Shown here piece by piece: positions 59,376 through 64,000 of a stretch of DNA of 64,000 bases (its first letter is position 1; each line of letters opens with the position of its first letter). The DNA is taken from assembly GCF_003325475.1 (NCBI RefSeq), contig NZ_CP029495.1, positions 744,001 through 808,000 on the forward strand, given 5' to 3'. A program made the position numbers and the translations under genes. The notes under the pieces were generated by a model, which worked only from the letters and a program-made list of their open reading frames with translations, was not told where the DNA came from and ran no database searches. Source of the stretch: Chromobacterium phragmitis (GTDB lineage Bacteria > Pseudomonadota > Gammaproteobacteria > Burkholderiales > Chromobacteriaceae).

Positions 59376-61532
59376 TCACTTTCTCTCCACGCGCTGCACC
59401 ACCGCCAACTGGCGGACGGCCGCGAGCACGCGCTCCAGATGCTCCACCCCCTCCACCTGCAGGCGGAAATGGATATTGAACAGGCTGTCGCCGTCTCGGC
59501 TGCTGTCCTGGGTGTCGGCGCTTTCGATATTGGCCGAAGCCTGGGAAATGGCGGTGGCGATGTCGGCCAGCGCGCCCCGCTCGTTGCGCGACAACACGCC
59601 GACAGTGACGCCGAACATCCGGTCGCGCTGAGCCTCCCAGTTGACTTCCAGCAGCTTGTCCGGATCCGCGCGGCGCGCGTTGGGACAGCTGACCCGGTGA
59701 ATGACCAGCCCCTGGCCCTTGGTCATCACACCCAGGATGTCGTCGCCCGGCAACGGGTTGCAGCAATTGGACAGCTGCACCATGCCCGCCTCGTTGCCGC
59801 GAATGGTGATGGGACCGACGCGCACGCCCTCGCCCAGCCGCTCTCCCGCCAGCTCCAGCATGCGGCGCGCCACCACGATGGGCAGCAGCTTGCCGGCCCC
59901 GATCTCGGCCAGCACATCGTCGAAGCTCCTCATCTTTTCGCCGTAGGCGGCGAAGTATTCGACGCGAAGTTCTTCGCTGACCGCCAGCGGCGTCGACGCC
60001 AGCGCGCCCACCGCCTGCCTGAGCAGCTTCTCGCCCAGCGCCACCGCTTCCTCGCGCTGCAAGCTCTTCAGATAATTGCGGATGCCGGAGCGGGCGCGAC
60101 CGCTCTGCACGAAGGCCAGCCACGACGGATTGGGCTTGGCCTGGGTCGAGGTGATGATCTCGACGGTGTCTCCGTTCCTGAGCGCGGTGCGCAAGGGCAC
60201 CAGCGCATGGTTGACGCGGGCGGCGATGCAGCGGTGGCCGACGTCGGTATGCACCGCGTAGGCGAAGTCCACCGGCGTGGAGCCCTGCGGCAGCACCATG
60301 ATCTTGCCCTTGGGCGTGAACACGTAGACCTCGTCCGGAAACAGGTCGATCTTGATGTGCTCGAGGAATTCGACGGCGTCGTCGCTCTCCTCCTGCATGT
60401 CCAAGAGCTTCTGCAGCCACTGATGGGTGCGCTGCTGCGCGGTGTTGACGCCCTCCCCGCTCTTGTACATCCAGTGCGAGGCCACGCCGGCCTCGGCCAC
60501 GTTATGCATCTCGCGGGTGCGGATCTGCATCTCCACCGGCGTGCCGTAGGGGCCGAACAGCGTCGTGTGCAGGCTCTGGTATCCATTGCCCTTGGGAATG
60601 GCGATGTAATCCTTGAATTTGCCGGGAATCGGCTTGTACAGGCTGTGCAGCGCGCCCAGCGCCAGATAGCAGGCTGGGATGTCGTTGACGACGACGCGGA
60701 AGCCGTAGATGTCCAGCACCTCGGAGAAGGACAGGTGCTTCTCCTGCATTTTCTTGTAGATGCTGTAGAGGTTCTTCTCGCGGCCCTTGATCGTGGCCTC
60801 GATATTGCTCTGCACCAGCCGCTGACTGACAGCCAGCAAAATCTTGTTGACCACTTCGCGGCGGTTGCCGCGCGCGGCGCGCACCGCCTTGGACAAAACG
60901 CTGTAGCGGTGCGGGTGCAGATGCTTGAACGCCAGGTCCTGCAGCTCACGGTAAACCTTGTTCAGGCCGATGCGGTTGGCGATCGGCGCGTAGATCTCCA
61001 AGGTTTCCAACGCGATGCGGCGGCGCTTGTCTTCGCGCATGGAGTCCAGCGTGCGCATATTGTGCAGCCGGTCAGCCAGCTTGACGATGATGACGCGGAT
61101 GTCGCGCGCCATCGCCAGCACCATCTTGCGGAAGCTTTCGGCCTGGGCGTCTTCCTTGGTCTGGTACTCCAGCCGCTCCAGCTTGGAGAGGCCGTCCACC
61201 AGATCGGCGACGATCTTGCCGAATTTTTCTATCAGCGTGGGCTTGGTGACGCCGGTGTCTTCCAGCACGTCGTGAAGCAGCGCGGCGGCCAGGCCCTGCA
61301 CATCCAGCCGCCAGTCGGTGAGCATGGTCGCCACCGCCAGCGGATGGGTGATGTAGGGCTCGCCGCTCTTGCGAGTCTGACCCTCGTGAGCCTCTCGGCT
61401 GACCAGGAAGGCCAGCCTGAGCATTTCGACGTCTTCCGGCTTCAGGTAGCGCGCGGCGCTCTCCAGGAACGCCGCCGCTTCAGACTCGATCAAGGCGTTG
61501 TAATCGATGCCTGCCTCAATGCCGGTGCCCAT
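59376..61532 (-). CDS. spoT: Bifunctional (p)ppGpp synthetase/hydrolase (SpoT/Rsh)
   Basis: A 718-residue alarmone enzyme. The HD hydrolase domain covers about 45-200 (HDVLEDTG and VKLADRLHNMRTLD intact, so hydrolysis is likely). The synthetase domain covers about 230-350 (YGFRVVVND, IPKGNGYQSLHTTLFGP). TGS, helical and zinc-finger-like regions follow, and an ACT domain lies at the C-terminus. It sits between rpoZ and thiS, the usual gmk-rpoZ-spoT order. A relA partner is not in this window. Confidence 0.95.
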   Translation of the reverse strand: MGTGIEAGIDYNALIESEAAAFLESAARYLKPEDVEMLRLAFLVSREAHEGQTRKSGEPYITHPLAVATMLTDWRLDVQGLAAALLHDVLEDTGVTKPTLIEKFGKIVADLVDGLSKLERLEYQTKEDAQAESFRKMVLAMARDIRVIIVKLADRLHNMRTLDSMREDKRRRIALETLEIYAPIANRIGLNKVYRELQDLAFKHLHPHRYSVLSKAVRAARGNRREVVNKILLAVSQRLVQSNIEATIKGREKNLYSIYKKMQEKHLSFSEVLDIYGFRVVVNDIPACYLALGALHSLYKPIPGKFKDYIAIPKGNGYQSLHTTLFGPYGTPVEMQIRTREMHNVAEAGVASHWMYKSGEGVNTAQQRTHQWLQKLLDMQEESDDAVEFLEHIKIDLFPDEVYVFTPKGKIMVLPQGSTPVDFAYAVHTDVGHRCIAARVNHALVPLRTALRNGDTVEIITSTQAKPNPSWLAFVQSGRARSGIRNYLKSLQREEAVALGEKLLRQAVGALASTPLAVSEELRVEYFAAYGEKMRSFDDVLAEIGAGKLLPIVVARRMLELAGERLGEGVRVGPITIRGNEAGMVQLSNCCNPLPGDDILGVMTKGQGLVIHRVSCPNARRADPDKLLEVNWEAQRDRMFGVTVGVLSRNERGALADIATAISQASANIESADTQDSSRDGDSLFNIHFRLQVEGVEHLERVLAAVRQLAVVQRVERK

Positions 61533-61552
61533 CGTCTTGCTCCGTCCGGCAA

Positions 61553-61759
61553 TCAGGCCTTGCCGCGGTTGAGGACTTCCTTGCCGACATGGCCGGCGGC
61601 GATCTCACGCAGGGCGATCACGGTCGGCTTGTGGCGGCCCGGCTCGACGAAGGCGCTGGCGCCGGAAGCCACTTGGCGCGCGCGGTAGGCGGCAGCCAGG
61701 GTCAAGTCAAAACGGTTCTGGATGCGGTCCAGGCAGTCGTCAACGGTAATACGGGCCAT
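61553..61759 (-). CDS. rpoZ: RNA polymerase omega subunit
   Basis: A 68-residue protein starting MARITVDDCLDRIQNRFDLTLAAAYRARQ, the usual omega form. It helps beta-prime fold and forms part of a ppGpp site on RNA polymerase. It lies between gmk and spoT. Confidence 0.96.
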   Translation of the reverse strand: MARITVDDCLDRIQNRFDLTLAAAYRARQVASGASAFVEPGRHKPTVIALREIAAGHVGKEVLNRGKA

Positions 61760-61841
61760 GGTTTCTCTCAGCTAAATGACGGTTACAGGGTTCACTATAT
61801 CGATTTTCGCTCCGTCCGGCACGAGCGGGACGGAACTATTT

Positions 61842-62474
61842 TCATTTCGCGGCGGCGGTGCCCATGCGGCGGAACATGTCGGCCAGACGGCGGCACTGCG
61901 GCGCGCTCTTCAGGCGTTGGGCGCGGACGATGCTGATCAGATCCTGGCGCGCCCGCTCGAAGTCGTCGTTGACCACGATGTAGTCATACTCGGAGATCTT
62001 GTCGATCTCGGCGCGGGCGGAAGCCAGGCGGCGCAGGATGACCTCTTCGGCATCAGTGTCGCGGCCGCGCAGGCGGCGCTCCAGCTCCTCGATGGAGGGC
62101 GGCGCGATGAAGATGCCGATAGCGTCCGGAAACGCCTCGCGCACCTGCTCGGCGCCCTGCCAGTCGATTTCCAGCAGGATGTCCCGGCCTGCCTCCAGGC
62201 GGCCGCGTATCCACGGCGCGCTGGTGCCATAGCAGTTGCCGTACACCTCGGCCCACTCCAGGAAATCGCCGCGCGACTTCATTTCATCGAAGGTTTCGCG
62301 GCTGACGAAATGGTAATGCTCGCCATCGACCTCGCCCTTGCGCGCCGCGCGGGTGCTATAGGAGATAGACAGCTCGACGCTGGGCTCTGCCTGCAGCAAA
62401 GCCGCCACCAGCGAGGTCTTGCCGGCGCCGGACGGCGCCACCACGATGTAAATGTTGCCGACGGCCTGGTTCAT
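61842..62474 (-). CDS. gmk: Guanylate kinase
   Basis: A 210-residue P-loop kinase that turns GMP into GDP. The Walker motif is APSGAGKTS (about 14-22). The GMP site has SISYSTRAARKGEVDGEHYHFVSRETF. The start at 62474 is preferred to the upstream frame. It leads the gmk-rpoZ-spoT run and is divergent from a purine permease gene, so two purine-related genes share one 164-bp promoter region. Confidence 0.96.
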   Translation of the reverse strand: MNQAVGNIYIVVAPSGAGKTSLVAALLQAEPSVELSISYSTRAARKGEVDGEHYHFVSRETFDEMKSRGDFLEWAEVYGNCYGTSAPWIRGRLEAGRDILLEIDWQGAEQVREAFPDAIGIFIAPPSIEELERRLRGRDTDAEEVILRRLASARAEIDKISEYDYIVVNDDFERARQDLISIVRAQRLKSAPQCRRLADMFRRMGTAAAK

Positions 62475-62638
62475 ACAACGTACCAACGTTTACCAAAGAG
62501 TAATTTTTCAGGATAGCACAGCGAGGCCGCCAGTGTTAAGCAATGACATATTTTCACGTCAAGATTTAGGTGTTTGAGCGCCCGCTGGCCGATAATGCCG
62601 CGTTTTCAGAACGCTCGCGTCGTCCGGAGTCATTTTTC

Positions 62639-63937
62639 ATGCAACTGCTGGAAAGCTTCTTCAAGCTCAAGGAGCACGGCACCACGGTGAAAACCGAGGT
62701 GATAGCCGGCTTCACCACCTTCCTGACCATGGCCTACATCGTGCTGGTCAACCCGCTGATCCTGTCCTCCACCGGCATGGACCTGAACGCGGTGTTCGTC
62801 GCCACCTGCCTCGCCGCCGCGCTGGGCACCGCCATCATGGGCCTGGTGGCCAACTACCCGATCGCGCTGGCGCCGGGCATGGGCCTGAACGCCTACTTCA
62901 CCTTCAGCGTGGTCAAGGGCATGGGCCTGTCGTGGGAAACCGCGCTGGGCGCGGTCTTCATCTCCGGCATCGTGTTCCTGGCGGTCAGCTTGTTCAAGGT
63001 GCGGGAGGCCATCGTCAACGCCATCCCGCAATCGCTGAAGTTCGCCATCTCGGCCGGCGTCGGCATGTTCCTCGCCATCATCGCGCTGAAAAACGCCGGC
63101 GTGATCGCGCCGCATCCGGAAACCTACCTGACGCTGGGCGACATCCACAAACCCACCGCGCTGCTGGCCATCTTCGGCTTCTTCCTGATCGTGGCGCTGG
63201 AATACCGCAAGGTGCCGGGTTCCATCATCATCGGCATCCTGGTGGTGACCGTGCTGTCGATCGCCTTCGGCCTGTCGCCGTTCAAGGGCATCGTCGCTCC
63301 GGTGCCGAGCATGGCGCCCACCTTCATGGCGATGGATATCCAGGGCGCGCTCAACGCCGGCCTGATCGGCGTGATCTTCGTGTTCTTCTTCGTCGACCTG
63401 TTCGACACCACCGGCACCCTGGTCGGCGTGTCGCACCGCGCCGGCCTTTTGGACAAGGACGGCAAGCTGCCGCGGCTGAAACGCGCGCTGATGGCCGACT
63501 CCATCGCCATCACCGCCGGCGCCGCGATGGGCACCTCGTCCACCACCGCCTACATCGAATCCGCAGCCGGCACCGCTGTCGGCGGCCGCACCGGCCTCAC
63601 GGCAGTCGTGGTGGCGCTGCTGTTCCTCGCCGCGCTGTGGCTGTCGCCGCTGGCCGCCACAGTCCCGGCCTACGCCACCGCCCCGGCGCTGTGCTATGTC
63701 GCCGTGCTGATGGCGCGCGGCCTGGCCGAGATCGAATGGAGCGACCTGACCGAGTCCGCCCCCGCGGTGATGACCGCGCTGGCGATGCCGTTCACCTTCT
63801 CCATCGCCGACGGCATCGCTTTCGGCTTCATCAGCTACGCCGTGATCAAGATCCTGGCCGGCCGCTTCGCCGACCTGCGCCCGGCGGTGCTGATCATCGC
63901 CGCGCTGTGGATCTTCAAGCTGGCTTTCTTCCACTAA
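62639..63937 (+). CDS. NCS2-family purine permease, AzgA type
   Basis: A 432-residue inner-membrane carrier with 12-14 membrane segments. It has the AzgA/GhxP-type text GFTTFLTMAYIVLVNP, APGMGLNAYFTFSVV (about 80), and VDLFDTTGTLVGVSHRAG and SSTTAYIESAAG in the second half. The family takes up adenine, guanine or hypoxanthine with protons. The start at 62639 has GGAG nine bases upstream; the frame from 62570 is leader. I looked for a purine riboswitch in the leader and did not find one. Confidence 0.9.
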   Translation: MQLLESFFKLKEHGTTVKTEVIAGFTTFLTMAYIVLVNPLILSSTGMDLNAVFVATCLAAALGTAIMGLVANYPIALAPGMGLNAYFTFSVVKGMGLSWETALGAVFISGIVFLAVSLFKVREAIVNAIPQSLKFAISAGVGMFLAIIALKNAGVIAPHPETYLTLGDIHKPTALLAIFGFFLIVALEYRKVPGSIIIGILVVTVLSIAFGLSPFKGIVAPVPSMAPTFMAMDIQGALNAGLIGVIFVFFFVDLFDTTGTLVGVSHRAGLLDKDGKLPRLKRALMADSIAITAGAAMGTSSTTAYIESAAGTAVGGRTGLTAVVVALLFLAALWLSPLAATVPAYATAPALCYVAVLMARGLAEIEWSDLTESAPAVMTALAMPFTFSIADGIAFGFISYAVIKILAGRFADLRPAVLIIAALWIFKLAFFH

Positions 63938-63958
63938 AAGCACAATAATCTCTTCATC

Positions 63959-63989
63959 CGACGGCCTGCCCGCTACGCGCAGGCCGTCG
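63959..63989. terminator. Hairpin after the purine permease gene
   Basis: CGACGGCCTGC pairs perfectly with GCAGGCCGTCG around a 9-base loop, 21 bases past the stop. No T-run follows before the window ends, so termination strength is unsure. Confidence 0.55.
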
Positions 63990-64000
63990 CCGCGAACCGT

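Noticed and set aside
59439..61688. A 749-codon plus-strand open frame
   Set aside because: It is fully antisense to spoT, has a His/Gln/Val-rich, low-information make-up, and arises from GC-rich codon bias on the other strand.
62475..62638. A purine riboswitch before the NCS2 permease
   Set aside because: I looked for the three-helix purine aptamer pattern and its conserved loops and did not find it.

Overview
This window reads as a chromosomal segment of a high-GC betaproteobacterium of the order Neisseriales, close to Chromobacterium. The pointers are the gene orders rpsU-yqeY-dnaG-rpoD-tRNA-Ile(CAT), aspS-DUF502-FmdB and rpsT/murJ, the GC-rich codon use, and the protein families themselves. 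This placement is inferred from gene content and order, not from a database search.

Left core (1-32.5 kb). A gene tail is followed by a GntR regulator with a CynX-type MFS exporter. Next come a lipoprotein-type ABC exporter (ATPase plus large permease) divergent from tesA, an MFS carrier converging on two overlapping membrane diguanylate cyclases, and ahpC, aspS, DUF502 and FmdB genes. An operon fabI-pta-ackA links fatty-acid synthesis to acyl-phosphate metabolism. After it come a glutamine amidotransferase, rpsT, murJ with a CAAX-type protease and queF, an RluA-type pseudouridine synthase, a GNAT/FemAB-like transferase, alaX with a MOSC gene, a POT peptide transporter, the divergent lysR/lysA pair, a BON protein, mltA, and a DUF1223 gene.

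Genomic island (about 32.6-53.4 kb). The island sits in the 3' half of a tRNA-Ile(CAT) gene. A 93-bp imperfect direct repeat, holding the tRNA 3' half and its terminator, marks both ends. Just inside each end lies a fragment of a tyrosine integrase: the N-terminus on the left and the C-terminus on the right, probably from two different integrases. Two 2,580-bp IS21-family copies in the same orientation, with two differences noticed, lie inside these fragments and bracket a 15-kb cargo. The cargo has AT-rich ends: a DksA-like protein with a lost zinc finger and a small partner, a phasin, a PAS-GGDEF protein, an inovirus Gp2-like protein, and decayed IS5-type elements. Its middle is a compact metabolic block: slipin, fatty acid desaturase and class I PHA synthase in one operon, a divergent Crp/Fnr-type regulator, and divergent aconitase A and fumarase C. 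I read this block as a transferable storage, membrane and TCA stress package. That reading is a hypothesis.

Right core (53.4-64 kb). The intact tRNA-Ile(CAT) is followed by the macromolecular synthesis operon (rpoD, dnaG, yqeY, rpsU, all on the minus strand). Then come thiG, thiS, a bifunctional spoT/rsh gene, rpoZ and gmk, and finally an NCS2/AzgA-type purine permease on the plus strand.
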